DNA from: Comamonas sp. lk
GTDB lineage: Bacteria > Bacteroidota > Bacteroidia > Chitinophagales > Chitinophagaceae
Length of the DNA stretch: 40,479 nt
Assembly (NCBI GenBank): GCA_943327245.2
Contig: CALPWK020000003.1
Location: 1-40,479 of the forward strand
Direction: 5' to 3'
Of this stretch, positions 1 to 8,437 are shown one piece after another (position 1 is the stretch's first letter; the number at the start of each line of letters is the position of its first letter). The position numbers were made by a program, and so were the translations under genes. The notes below the pieces were generated by a model, which ran no database searches, had not been told where the DNA came from, and saw nothing but the letters and a program-made list of their open reading frames with translations.

Positions 1-89
1 AAAAATGGCAATCAAATCAAGTCTTAAAAATTAAGTACAATAATAAATCAAGTTTTAAAATAATTAAGCAAAATAATAATTGATAAATC

Positions 90-1241
90 ATGAGCCATAA
101 AAATAACCTAGGAACAAAATATATTCACGCCGGCGCGCATCCCGACCCAACCACTGGAGCTATAATGACTCCTATTTATCAAACATCTACCTACGTTCAG
201 TCTGCACCAGGTGTACATAAAGGATTTGAATATGCAAGAAGTCAAAATCCGACAAGATTCGCTTTGGAAGAGGCTTTTGCCGTTATTGAAAATGGAAAAT
301 TTGGACTAGCATTTGCTAGTGGAGTGGCTGCAACAGATGCAGTTTTACGTTTATTAGTACCCGGTGACGAAGTAGTTGCTGCCAATGATATGTATGGAGG
401 CTCTTATAGATTATTCTCAAAAGTACATGAGAAAATGGGCATCAAATTTGTATATGTAGACACTTCAAATGCAGACAATGTATCCAATGCTATCACACCT
501 GCTACAAAATTAATATGGATTGAAACACCAACAAACCCATTAATGAATATCACCGATATTGCAGCAGTGTCAGCTATTGGGAAAAAACACAATTGTATTG
601 TATGTGTAGATAACACATTTGCTTCTCCCTATTTACAAAACCCTTTGGATGATGGTGCTACCATTGTAATGCACTCAGCTACTAAATATTTAGGTGGTCA
701 TAGCGATGTGATACAAGGATGTTTAGTGATGAATGACCAAGACTTAAGAGATCAATTATATTTTATACAAAAAAGTACAGGCGCTGTTCCAGGCCCACAG
801 GATTGCTTCTTAGTATTGCGTGGCATAAAAACCTTGCATGTAAGAATGCAAAGACATTGTGAAAATGGAGAAAAAGTAGCAGCCTATTTACGCCAACATC
901 CAAAAGTAGCAAAAGTTTACTGGTGTGGATTCGAAGACCATCCTAATCACGATATTGCTAAAAAGCAAATGAGGGGATTTGGGGGTATGATGAGTTTTAC
1001 TTTAAAAGACGATAGTGCTGCTGCAGCAACTAAAGTTTTATCCAGTACAAAAATATTTTCATTGGCCGAAAGCTTAGGTGGTGTAGAGTCTTTAATTAAT
1101 CACCCCGCTAGTATGACACATGCTTCCATTCCACGTGAACAAAGAATAGCCAATGGATTAACAGACGGCTTAATTCGATTGAGTGTTGGTATTGAAGACG
1201 CAGAAGATATTATTGCTGACCTAGCTCAAGCAATTGGGTAA
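90..1241 (+). CDS. Cystathionine gamma-synthase/lyase family PLP enzyme
   Basis: This is a 383-residue cytosolic Cys/Met-metabolism PLP enzyme. The PLP-binding lysine is K199 in the signature SATKYLGGHSD. The ETPTNP motif (145-150) and the cofactor-site segment VDNTFASPYL (173-182) are also present. Length and motifs fit cystathionine gamma-synthase (metB) or cystathionine gamma-lyase, which join or split cystathionine in Met/Cys interconversion. The two activities cannot be separated reliably by eye, so no symbol is given. The stop overlaps the next start as TAATG, so it is probably co-translated with the TIGR02757 protein. The ATG at 90 fits the usual N-terminus, which begins a few residues before the GTKYIHAG segment. 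Confidence 0.93.
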   Translation: MSHKNNLGTKYIHAGAHPDPTTGAIMTPIYQTSTYVQSAPGVHKGFEYARSQNPTRFALEEAFAVIENGKFGLAFASGVAATDAVLRLLVPGDEVVAANDMYGGSYRLFSKVHEKMGIKFVYVDTSNADNVSNAITPATKLIWIETPTNPLMNITDIAAVSAIGKKHNCIVCVDNTFASPYLQNPLDDGATIVMHSATKYLGGHSDVIQGCLVMNDQDLRDQLYFIQKSTGAVPGPQDCFLVLRGIKTLHVRMQRHCENGEKVAAYLRQHPKVAKVYWCGFEDHPNHDIAKKQMRGFGGMMSFTLKDDSAAAATKVLSSTKIFSLAESLGGVESLINHPASMTHASIPREQRIANGLTDGLIRLSVGIEDAEDIIADLAQAIG

Positions 1242-2020
1242 TGCCATTCGCATTAAAAACATTCTTAGATTTAAAAGTCAAGGAATATAATAGGGCTTCT
1301 TTTATACCAAAGGACCCAATATGTATTCCGCATGCCTATAAAAAGCAGCAAGACATTGAGATTGCCGCTTTTTTTGCAAGTATTTTTGCGTGGGGTAATC
1401 GCATTACCATCATTAATAAAAGTAGAGAACTACTAGACAGAATGGACAATGCTCCCTATGACTTTTGTATGCAGCATACTAGTAAGGACTTAAAAAAATT
1501 ATTGGGATTTGTACATCGTACTTTTAATGATACCGACTTATTATATACAATAGCTTTTTTTAATAAACATTATGCTACACAAGTAAGTTTAGAAACTGCC
1601 TTTTCTACAAATCAAATGACAGGAGAAAAATTGCAAACTGTAGAAGCTGCTTTAAATCATTTTCAGTCTTATTTTATGTCTTTGGAAGATGCCCCTGCCA
1701 GAACCAAAAAGCATATTTCTAGCCCTACTTCGGGCTCCACCTGCAAAAGACTCAATATGTTTTTAAGATGGATGGTAAGGCATGATAAACATGGAGTTGA
1801 TTTTGGAATTTGGAAATCATTACAACCTGCTGATTTGATTATTCCTATTGACGTTCACGTTGCAAGAGTATCCAGAAGCTTTGGTATTTTAAAGAGGCCA
1901 AAAACAGATTGGACTGCAGCCATAGAATTAACGGAATATTGCCGAACTTTAGATCCGAAAGACCCTGTTAAATATGACTTCGCACTATTTAGCTTGGGCG
2001 TCATCGAAAAGTTTAACTAA
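1241..2020 (+). CDS. TIGR02757 family (DUF2400) protein
   Basis: This 259-residue protein matches the TIGR02757/DUF2400 family of unknown function. Recognisable segments are the N-terminal DPICIPHAY, the IAAFFASIFAWGNR stretch (about 41-54), and the C-terminal block LIIPIDVHVARVSRSFGIL, which resembles the helix-hairpin-helix region of DNA glycosylase folds. A DNA-repair-like fold is therefore possible, but no activity is known. Its ATG shares one base with the stop of the upstream PLP enzyme (TAATG), which indicates translational coupling. It lacks a signal peptide and is predicted cytosolic. Confidence 0.85.
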   Translation: MPFALKTFLDLKVKEYNRASFIPKDPICIPHAYKKQQDIEIAAFFASIFAWGNRITIINKSRELLDRMDNAPYDFCMQHTSKDLKKLLGFVHRTFNDTDLLYTIAFFNKHYATQVSLETAFSTNQMTGEKLQTVEAALNHFQSYFMSLEDAPARTKKHISSPTSGSTCKRLNMFLRWMVRHDKHGVDFGIWKSLQPADLIIPIDVHVARVSRSFGILKRPKTDWTAAIELTEYCRTLDPKDPVKYDFALFSLGVIEKFN

Positions 2021-2036
2021 GTAAAACAATCCTCTT

Positions 2037-2354
2037 ATGGAAATTAATTTACAAGCTTTAGAAAAACTAGCTGTTCCAGATTTGGAGACAGCAATTAATG
2101 AGTTAATTAAAAATGATTTCTCCAAATTGGTACAGTTGCTATACCGAATAGACGTGTCAGAAGCGAAACTTAAAAATATATTACAAGCGCACCCTAACGA
2201 GGATGCTGGCAAATTAATTGCACAAGTTGTTTTAGAAAGATTAGCTGCTACAAAAAATGCTAGAGAAATGTTTTCAAAACCAAATGACACAAATTCCTCC
2301 ACTACACACACAAGTCAGGGTGCTAAAGAAATAGATGACGAAGAAAGATTATAA
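2037..2354 (+). CDS. Small conserved hypothetical protein
   Basis: This is a 105-residue acidic, mainly helical soluble protein starting 16 bases after the TIGR02757 gene. Residues about 5-85 look like a compact helical domain with alternating hydrophobic positions. The last 25 residues are polar and probably disordered (Ser/Thr-rich, then DDEERL). I do not recognise a characterised family. Small proteins of this sort follow TIGR02757 genes in other Bacteroidota as far as I recall, but no function is known. The overlapping minus-strand reading frame at 1985-2311 is Ser/Cys-rich and unconvincing, which supports this frame as the real gene. Confidence 0.75.
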   Translation: MEINLQALEKLAVPDLETAINELIKNDFSKLVQLLYRIDVSEAKLKNILQAHPNEDAGKLIAQVVLERLAATKNAREMFSKPNDTNSSTTHTSQGAKEIDDEERL

Positions 2355-2362
2355 GAAAATGC

Positions 2363-3061
2363 TTACAAATCTCCCAACTGTGGACGCATAATAATATCCT
2401 CTACTAATGCTTGAGGACTTAAATGAGCGGCAGCAAAAATCATTTTAGCAATATCATTTGCTTCCATAATACGTGATTCTTCCACTCCAGAACCCTTCCA
2501 GCTATTAGTATATGTAGCACCAGGACAAACTGCAGTTACTTTAATGCCTTTATCTTTTAATTCTAATCTCAAATTTTTTGAAAATCCTAATAACGCAAAC
2601 TTACTAATACTATAAGATCCCCCATTCGGATACGCTTGTAAGGAAGCAATAGAGCAAATATTAAAAATATGTCCTTGCCCATTTTCGATCATAGTAGGTA
2701 GTGCAGCTCTTGTGGTATGATAAGCAGCATATAAATTAGAAGCCATTTGTTGTTCCAGCGTTTCTGCTGCTTCGTCTGCAATATTACCTGGCAAGAAAAA
2801 GCCAGCATTATTTACTAAAATATGGGGTGTTCCTTTTTCTAAACACCAATTGATAAAATTAACACATTGCTCCTTTTGAGATAAGTCGGCAGCTAGATAC
2901 TGAATAGTGGCATTAGGATAAGCCAAAGACAATTTTTCAGCAGCTACTTTTATATTGGCGGGTGTTTTACTACATAAAAACAAATTGTATCCTGCTATTG
3001 CAAATGATTCCGCAATGGCATAACCTATTCCTTGAGAAGCGCCTGTGATTATAATATTCAT
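2363..3061 (-). CDS. Short-chain dehydrogenase/reductase (SDR)
   Basis: This 232-residue classical SDR is predicted to be an NAD(P)-dependent cytosolic oxidoreductase. The cofactor motif TGASQGIG is at residues 6-13 and NNAG at 84-87. The catalytic residues are Ser138 (ICSIAS), Tyr150 and Lys154 (YSISK). The PG motif follows at VCPGATYT. It resembles the 3-ketoacyl-ACP reductase/sepiapterin-reductase-like group, but the substrate cannot be deduced. It is convergent with the 105-aa gene, 8 bases away, with no hairpin between them. It is divergent from the HAD gene at 3158. Confidence 0.92.
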   Translation of the reverse strand: MNIIITGASQGIGYAIAESFAIAGYNLFLCSKTPANIKVAAEKLSLAYPNATIQYLAADLSQKEQCVNFINWCLEKGTPHILVNNAGFFLPGNIADEAAETLEQQMASNLYAAYHTTRAALPTMIENGQGHIFNICSIASLQAYPNGGSYSISKFALLGFSKNLRLELKDKGIKVTAVCPGATYTNSWKGSGVEESRIMEANDIAKMIFAAAHLSPQALVEDIIMRPQLGDL

Positions 3062-3085
3062 AAATTGATCTAATTGTTGTTAAAT

Positions 3086-3101
3086 ATGGCATTTACGCCA
3101 T
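3086..3101. promoter_or_regulatory. Inverted repeat in the SDR/HAD divergent intergenic region
   Basis: A 5-bp perfect inverted repeat, ATGGC-ATTTAC-GCCAT, lies in the 96-bp gap between the SDR gene and the HAD phosphatase gene. Partial further symmetry exists in the flanking A/T bases. It could be an operator or simply a chance hairpin; no known regulator site is recognised. Confidence 0.2.
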
Positions 3102-3157
3102 TATTTAGATAAAGATAAGAAGCAATATTGTAAATTAGCAATTCATAAAATGCACAC

Positions 3158-3853
3158 ATGGCTTATACAGATTTGTTTTTTGACTTAGATCATACCATTT
3201 GGGATTTTGAATTAAATTCAAAAGAAACTATTCAGGAATTATTTGATACCTACGAACTTAAGAACTTAGGTTTATTAGATTTTGATGCTTATTTTACTCA
3301 ATACAGTATGCATAATCATCGTTTATGGGATAGGTATACAAAAGGCTTTATTAAGCAAGAAGAATTAAGATGGAAACGTATTTACTTAAGTTTACTAGAC
3401 TTTAAAATTGCCGACGAAAAGTTAGCGAAACAAATGTCAATTGATTATTTAGACATATTACCTAATAAGACAAACCTATTTCCCTATACTATTGAGATTC
3501 TTGACTATTTGAAAAATAAGGAATATAAAATGCATTTAATTACAAATGGATTTGAGGCTGTACAGTTTAAGAAAATTCAAAATTCAAATTTAGCATCCTA
3601 TTTTATTGAAGTCATTACATCTGAAGCAAGTAATAGCTTAAAGCCCCATAAAGAAATATTTGAATATGCCTTGGGTAAAACCAATGCTAGTGTGGAATCA
3701 AGTATTATGATTGGCGATAATGAATCGGCTGACATTCAAGGGGGGATAAATATGGGTATGGATACCATTTTCGTGAACCATATAAATGCAGTGCCCACTA
3801 TTCCTGCAACTTATACTATCACTCACTTAAAGCAATTAGAAGACATTTTATAA
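3158..3853 (+). CDS. YjjG-type HAD nucleotidase
   Basis: This is a 231-residue HAD-superfamily phosphatase. Motif I is DLDHT with nucleophile D9 and acid D11. Motif II is ITNG with T129, motif III has K162, and motif IV is IGDNESAD with D187 and D192. The helical cap between about 15 and 105 fits the YjjG/noncanonical pyrimidine nucleotidase subfamily (TIGR02254-like), which removes phosphate from nucleoside monophosphates, including damaged ones. The stop codon is directly followed, with no spacer, by the stop codon of the convergent psd gene. Confidence 0.88.
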   Translation: MAYTDLFFDLDHTIWDFELNSKETIQELFDTYELKNLGLLDFDAYFTQYSMHNHRLWDRYTKGFIKQEELRWKRIYLSLLDFKIADEKLAKQMSIDYLDILPNKTNLFPYTIEILDYLKNKEYKMHLITNGFEAVQFKKIQNSNLASYFIEVITSEASNSLKPHKEIFEYALGKTNASVESSIMIGDNESADIQGGINMGMDTIFVNHINAVPTIPATYTITHLKQLEDIL

Positions 3854-4510
3854 TTACCAAGAAGCTAAAATAGTAACTCCCCCTTTTACGGTATCTCCAA
3901 TTTTGGTATGAATTTTTGTTCCTATAGGTAATAATAAGTCTACTCTACTTCCAAATTTAATGAAACCATATTCTGCACACTGCTCGTATTTTGCACCAAC
4001 AGTTGTATAGTTACAAATTCTTCTTGCCAAAGCCCCTGCAATTTGTTTACATAAAATACTTCCTTTCTCGTTCTCCACTACCACAGACCATCTTTCATTG
4101 TCGGTAGAAGACTTAGGATGCCATGCGACTAAAAATTTACCTGGATGGTATTTGTTATAAATAATGTTGCCAGCAATTGGCATGCGATTTACGTGCACGT
4201 TTGCTGGACTCATAAATACACTTAGTTGAATTCTTCTCTCTTTGTAAAATTCATCGGGTTCCACTTCCTCAATTACAACTACTTTACCGTCAGCAGGTGC
4301 AACAATTGCAGAATCGTTTATAGTTAATGTTCTATTAGGCATTCTAAAGAAAGAAACTATAAATAAAAATAAACCTAGCAATATGGCAAATACTACCCAA
4401 GCACCTAAAGCAGTGATTGGAAATAAGTATGAAAAATTGACAATATTTAAAATTCCAACTATTAATGCAGTTAATGAAATAGTAGCTGTTCCTTCCTTAT
4501 GAATGGTCAT
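3854..4510 (-). CDS. psd: Phosphatidylserine decarboxylase family protein
   Basis: This 218-residue membrane-bound proenzyme belongs to the short phosphatidylserine decarboxylase family. It makes phosphatidylethanolamine from phosphatidylserine at the inner membrane. Two hydrophobic helices occupy about residues 10-30 and 33-55. The catalytic part includes VAPADGKV (70-77), the SPANVHVNR segment (101-109) and the self-cleavage site FGSRVD, where G187-S188 would be split and S188 turned into the pyruvoyl group. It follows cdsA by 31 bases on the same strand, so the two phospholipid-synthesis genes form a unit. The start ATG at 4510 is well placed just ahead of the first membrane helix. Confidence 0.92.
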   Translation of the reverse strand: MTIHKEGTATISLTALIVGILNIVNFSYLFPITALGAWVVFAILLGLFLFIVSFFRMPNRTLTINDSAIVAPADGKVVVIEEVEPDEFYKERRIQLSVFMSPANVHVNRMPIAGNIIYNKYHPGKFLVAWHPKSSTDNERWSVVVENEKGSILCKQIAGALARRICNYTTVGAKYEQCAEYGFIKFGSRVDLLLPIGTKIHTKIGDTVKGGVTILASW

Positions 4511-4541
4511 AATATTATTTTGAGTAACAAAGATAAAACAT

Positions 4542-5420
4542 CTAAAACAGAATCTGAAGTATTAACCAAACAAAGGGTACTGCAAATAAGATAGAATCAA
4601 ATCGGTCTAAGAATCCGCCATGCCCAGGCATCATATTGCCACTATCTTTTACACCCGCTAACCTTTTCAATTTACTCTCAAAAAGGTCCCCAAAAGTGCC
4701 CGCAATACTTGCAGTTAAACTAATAATAAATATATATGTCTCTTGAATAGGTATCCAAATACCCAAAACCTTGGTTACCAATAATACCGACAGCACAATA
4801 CCAGCAATGGTGCCTTCCCAGGTTTTATTGGGAGAAATAGAAGACAATGGCGTTTTACCAATAAAAGAACCTACTATATAGGCAATAGTATCATTCACCC
4901 AAATAGAGGCAATCACTAATAATGGGATTGAAAAAGACCAATCCATAAAAAAGGTGCTCACCATAAATGCTCTCAATTGAAAAAATAAAGACAAGCACAT
5001 TGGAATATAAATTAAACCAAAAAATGAAATAGCTAAATTATGTAACACCATGCCCTTGTCTTTATTTTTAATAAAATCCCAGGCTGTAAAGGCTATCATT
5101 AATCCAAGGACAGCATACATTACTTTGTTACCAATATATTTTATACTTATTCCATTAATTCCTAAAGTCCTTGGCGCCAATACCATCATCATAACAATGC
5201 CTAAAATCAATAAACTCCATTTATGAATTGGTCCAATTGACTTGTACGAAGGAAAAATTAAAGCCATTAGCTTTTGATACTCATATAAACACCCAAACTG
5301 AATGATGGTAAACAATGCGAAGAAGGTCCATTGGTTCCAAACCAAACCTGCAATCATTAAAACAGCAAATACAATTGCCGACATTGCTCTTACTTTAAAC
5401 ACAGAAAAATTTAACGCCAT
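4542..5420 (-). CDS. cdsA: Phosphatidate cytidylyltransferase
   Basis: CDP-diglyceride synthase, an integral inner-membrane enzyme that makes CDP-diacylglycerol from phosphatidate and CTP. The C-terminal CdsA signature is complete: SKLKRLAGVKDSGNMMPGHG followed by GFLDRFD, about residues 249-275 of 292. The upstream SPNKTWEG motif is at 196-203. Seven to eight hydrophobic segments cover the rest. I chose the ATG at 5420 (MALNFSVFK), because this matches where family members in related organisms begin as I recall them. An in-frame ATG at 5453 would add 11 unconvincing residues. It is followed by psd and preceded by the DUF2007 and CPBP genes. Confidence 0.92.
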   Translation of the reverse strand: MALNFSVFKVRAMSAIVFAVLMIAGLVWNQWTFFALFTIIQFGCLYEYQKLMALIFPSYKSIGPIHKWSLLILGIVMMMVLAPRTLGINGISIKYIGNKVMYAVLGLMIAFTAWDFIKNKDKGMVLHNLAISFFGLIYIPMCLSLFFQLRAFMVSTFFMDWSFSIPLLVIASIWVNDTIAYIVGSFIGKTPLSSISPNKTWEGTIAGIVLSVLLVTKVLGIWIPIQETYIFIISLTASIAGTFGDLFESKLKRLAGVKDSGNMMPGHGGFLDRFDSILFAVPFVWLILQILF

Positions 5421-5466
5421 ATTTATTTTTTTAAAATCATTTTTGTAAAACATAGACGCCCGTTTC

Positions 5467-5688
5467 TTAATCAGGCGCTACACTTGTTAGGTTTAAATCA
5501 TTAATTACTTGCATAGCAATATCATATTGTGTTTCTTGAACATACACTTCTACTTTTCCTAAAAAAACAAAGGAAGAGTCTTGCTTGTTTAATAATTTAG
5601 CTGCAATGCCATTTTCATTTAGCATTCCCATAACCATGGAAGCAGTGGCTAATTGCGTGCTGCTAAATACTTTTTTCCAGTCCTGCAT
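5467..5688 (-). CDS. DUF2007 domain protein
   Basis: This 73-residue protein consists of one DUF2007 (PF09413, 'putative signal transducing protein') domain. It has the typical pattern: a start of the form W-x-x-V-F-S-S, an A-x-M-x-x-x-M-L-x-x-x-G-I helix (about 16-28), the short LLNKQDSS linker, a V-x-V strand, and a helix containing A-x-x-V-I-N-D-L. These domains resemble PII/ACT-like ligand-binding folds, but their role is unknown. The start overlaps the end of the CPBP protease gene by 26 bases, so translation is probably coupled. Confidence 0.85.
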   Translation of the reverse strand: MQDWKKVFSSTQLATASMVMGMLNENGIAAKLLNKQDSSFVFLGKVEVYVQETQYDIAMQVINDLNLTSVAPD

Positions 5689-6580
5689 TGTGCGTGTTGT
5701 TTTTTAATTGCTTCAATAAAAAATATACTACAATAATAGCAACAAAAGTCCAATAGTAGGTAAGATTGCCTTCCAATACCGATTCTACTTTTTTAGGGTC
5801 ATTACGAACAAAATATAAAGCGGTAATGCCAATCGTATTATTTATAAAATGCATTACCATGGGTAACCAAATACTCTTTGTAAAATAATATATTAAGCCT
5901 AGTACAATACCTAAAGACATTCTAGACAGGAAGCCAAAATAAGAAAAATGAAAAGCACTAAATAAGATGGCAGTAACTACAATAGCTATATAAGGCTTAC
6001 CCGACCAGTCTATTAATATTTTTTGAAGGCTAGCTCTGAAAAATAATTCCTCCACTATGGCTGGTACCAATGCAACCGCTATAATCGCATACAATAAATC
6101 TAAAATGGACTTCATTTGTGTCATAGCCACTAAAGCCTGTTTATATTGCGCTTCTAAGCCATCCGCCCAAGCTTTTATGCCAGACGTAACAGGAATTTTA
6201 TCAGTAAGGTCCCCTAATGCCCCACTTAAAAACAAACCTGCTATAGCTAATAAGACCACCAATATCATTTGCTCGTTCTTGGGTTTCACCTGCATTCCCA
6301 TATTATTAGCCAATTTGCCCTTAGTAAAAGCTGCCACCAGTATACTAGGTAAGCCAAAAGCAATAATAGAAGCCAACGCATTGGCAAATTGAGCCAATTT
6401 GCTGTTTTCTGGTGCTAAGATAATGGACTGTAATTGATTAAAAGGAACATGTAAATAAGCTGCGACCAAGGAAAAACTAATCAACGCACCTAAAATCATA
6501 CTAATACCGGTTGCACCCAAAAACAAGGCCATTCTATAGCCAGGGGACATATTAAAAATTGAATGCGTTGATGACTCCAT
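5663..6580 (-). CDS. CPBP family intramembrane metalloprotease
   Basis: This 305-residue polytopic membrane protein carries the CPBP (CAAX protease and bacteriocin-processing, PF02517) motifs. Motif 1 is EELFFR with E177, E178 and R182, motif 2 is FHFSYFG with H211, and motif 3 is VMHFINN with H244. About eight hydrophobic helices are present. Family members cleave inside membranes or act in immunity to peptides; no substrate is evident here. I chose the ATG at 6580 (MESSTHS). The longer frame begins with TTG at 6628 and adds a low-quality extension into the dusB promoter region. The 3' end overlaps the DUF2007 gene. Confidence 0.88.
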   Translation of the reverse strand: MESSTHSIFNMSPGYRMALFLGATGISMILGALISFSLVAAYLHVPFNQLQSIILAPENSKLAQFANALASIIAFGLPSILVAAFTKGKLANNMGMQVKPKNEQMILVVLLAIAGLFLSGALGDLTDKIPVTSGIKAWADGLEAQYKQALVAMTQMKSILDLLYAIIAVALVPAIVEELFFRASLQKILIDWSGKPYIAIVVTAILFSAFHFSYFGFLSRMSLGIVLGLIYYFTKSIWLPMVMHFINNTIGITALYFVRNDPKKVESVLEGNLTYYWTFVAIIVVYFLLKQLKNNTHNAGLEKSI

Positions 6581-6598
6581 GTAAATACAATTTATTGG

Positions 6599-6606
6599 TA
6601 CCTTTG
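6599..6606 (+). promoter_or_regulatory. Candidate Bacteroidota -7 element for dusB
   Basis: TACCTTTG matches the Bacteroidota -7 consensus TAnnTTTG exactly and lies 36 bases before the dusB start, in the gap between divergent CPBP and dusB genes. A clear -33 TTTG was not found at the usual distance, so this remains a candidate. Confidence 0.4.
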
Positions 6607-6642
6607 CAACCGTATCGGTTAGATGCAAGATAATGAATTCAT

Positions 6643-7683
6643 ATGGTTTCTATAGGTCCTATACAATTACCGGATTTTCCTTTATTACTCGCTCCAATGG
6701 AGGATGTAAGTGATCCCCCATTTAGAGCAGTGTGCAAAGACAATGGCGCAGACCTCATGTATACTGAGTTTATCAGTAGTGAAGGGCTTATTCGGGATGC
6801 TATAAAAAGTAAGCAAAAGCTTGATATCTATGACTATGAGCGTCCAATTGGCATTCAAATATTTGGAGGAGACGAGGAAGCTATGGCATTATGTACCAAA
6901 ATAGTGGATACGGTAAATCCAGACTTAATAGATATTAATTTTGGATGCCCTGTCAAAAAAGTGGCTATGAAAGGCGCAGGGGCTGGGGTTTTGAAGGACC
7001 TGGACTTGATGGTTAGATTAACCGAAGCAGTAGTAAAAAGTACCAACCTACCTGTAACTGTAAAGACTAGATTAGGATGGGATGAGTCTACTAAAAATAT
7101 ACACGAGGTTGCTTTACGTTTACAAGACGTAGGTATTAAAGCATTGGCTATTCACGGAAGAACTAGAATGCAAATGTATAAAGGAGAAGCAGATTGGACT
7201 TTAATTGGAGAAATAAAAAATGACCCAAGAATTCATATTCCGATTTTCGGAAATGGAGATATTAATTCCCCAGAGAAGGCATTAGAATATAAAAATAGAT
7301 ATGGGATTGACGGGATAATGATTGGTCGAGCTGCTATAGGATATCCTTGGATATTTAGAGAGATCAAGCATTACTTAGCAACAGGTGAAAGAATGGCAGA
7401 CCCTACTATTGAAGAAAGAGTAGAAGTAGCTAGAAAGCATTTGATTAAATCCTTTGAATGGAAAGGACCGGTTGCAGGAATTAATGAAATGAGAAGGCAT
7501 TACGCCAATTATTTAAGAGGCCTTCCTAATATTAAAGAGTACCGAGCTAGATTAGTGACAATAACTGAGCAAGCTGAGGTAGAAGCGGTGTTAGATGAAA
7601 TCAAAGAAACTTATAAAGGCATGGTGATTGAATCAGGTCATATCGTACTTGAAAATTACCACGATCATTGCCCTATCAATTAA
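6643..7683 (+). CDS. dusB: tRNA-dihydrouridine synthase B
   Basis: This 346-residue FMN enzyme reduces specific uridines in the tRNA D-loop to dihydrouridine. The N-terminal TIM barrel starts with the LAPMEDVSDPPFR segment (16-28). The catalytic cysteine is C102 in INFGCPVKKV. The FMN-phosphate-binding parts are GNGDI (around 203-207) and GIMIGRAAIGYPW. The helical tRNA-binding domain follows to the C-terminus. Length and motifs match the DusB/NifR3 subfamily (TIGR00737). A strong intrinsic terminator follows at 7711-7744. Confidence 0.95.
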   Translation: MVSIGPIQLPDFPLLLAPMEDVSDPPFRAVCKDNGADLMYTEFISSEGLIRDAIKSKQKLDIYDYERPIGIQIFGGDEEAMALCTKIVDTVNPDLIDINFGCPVKKVAMKGAGAGVLKDLDLMVRLTEAVVKSTNLPVTVKTRLGWDESTKNIHEVALRLQDVGIKALAIHGRTRMQMYKGEADWTLIGEIKNDPRIHIPIFGNGDINSPEKALEYKNRYGIDGIMIGRAAIGYPWIFREIKHYLATGERMADPTIEERVEVARKHLIKSFEWKGPVAGINEMRRHYANYLRGLPNIKEYRARLVTITEQAEVEAVLDEIKETYKGMVIESGHIVLENYHDHCPIN

Positions 7684-7710
7684 TTTAAAAATTGCCCTAC
7701 CAACTAATAA

Positions 7711-7744
7711 AAAAAATGAGTCTCGTTGGAGACTCATTTTTTTT
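7711..7744. terminator. Bidirectional rho-independent terminator
   Basis: A 9-bp perfect stem, ATGAGTCTC / GAGACTCAT, with loop GTTG, is flanked by an A-run on the left and a T-run on the right. It can therefore stop both dusB on the plus strand and the glutathione peroxidase gene on the minus strand, which end either side of it. Confidence 0.92.
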
Positions 7745-7762
7745 ATCTTGCTAATCTTAAAA

Positions 7763-8437
7763 TTATTTACCCTCCACAGCCGCAATCACTTCTGCCGCTA
7801 ATGGGTCAACTGTCATTGGGAAGTAATGCGTTAATACCCCTTGCTCATTAATTAAATATTTACAAAAATTCCAAGCGGGTTCTTGATGACACCATCCATT
7901 AATAGTCATGTCGGATAACCATTTATGCACTTCATTTTGATGGTTCTTTTTAATTACAATTGATTTTTCCATCAAAGGAAAACTAACCCCATAATTCTTC
8001 TTACAAAAAGCGGCAATGTTTTCATTACCCCCTTTTTCTTGTTCTTTAAAATCATTAGAAGGAAAACCAATGACTACTAATTTATCAGCATACTGTAAAG
8101 ATAGTTTCTCAAGCGCTTCATATTGACCCGTAAAACCACAATCACTTGCCGTATTAACGATCATTATTTTCTTTCCTTTAAATTGTTCAAAACTAACATC
8201 TTTACCATTAATGTCTTTCATTTTTAAAGTGTAAAATGAAATTACAGGAGCAATATTTTGCTTGTTGATTAAAGTTTGCTTTTTACCACTAGACTTGCTA
8301 GACCACATTATAACTGGATACAATGTTTTTAAGACGGACTGCTTATAAGACATTTCTTTTCGCTTCATTAGCAAAGTAGCGGCCATTAAAACACCAATGG
8401 CAATAGCAATTTTTATCATAATATTTTTTTTAAGCAT
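7763..8437 (-). CDS. Membrane-anchored glutathione peroxidase family protein
   Basis: This is a 224-residue thiol peroxidase of the glutathione peroxidase family. The catalytic Cys100 lies in VNTASDCGFTGQY, Gln133 in FPSNDFKEQE, and the Trp-Asn pair at about 189-190 in EPAWNF. The first 50 residues are an addition: a hydrophobic helix (about 9-24) followed by a basic linker, so the domain is probably tethered to the inner membrane facing the periplasm. In bacteria such enzymes usually take electrons from thioredoxin-like proteins. I chose the ATG at 8437, because its first base is the last base of the upstream aldehyde dehydrogenase stop (TAATG). ATG 8419 is the alternative. Confidence 0.9.
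   Translation of the reverse strand: MLKKNIMIKIAIAIGVLMAATLLMKRKEMSYKQSVLKTLYPVIMWSSKSSGKKQTLINKQNIAPVISFYTLKMKDINGKDVSFEQFKGKKIMIVNTASDCGFTGQYEALEKLSLQYADKLVVIGFPSNDFKEQEKGGNENIAAFCKKNYGVSFPLMEKSIVIKKNHQNEVHKWLSDMTINGWCHQEPAWNFCKYLINEQGVLTHYFPMTVDPLAAEVIAAVEGK

Noticed and set aside
1-89. Repeated A/T-rich stretches before the PLP gene
   Set aside because: The partial repeats (such as AATCAAGT...TTAAAA) are low-complexity A/T and do not form a defined repeat unit or promoter consensus.
6057-6392. 111-codon plus-strand frame opposite the CPBP protease
   Set aside because: It is antisense to the CPBP catalytic motifs and has no domain signature.
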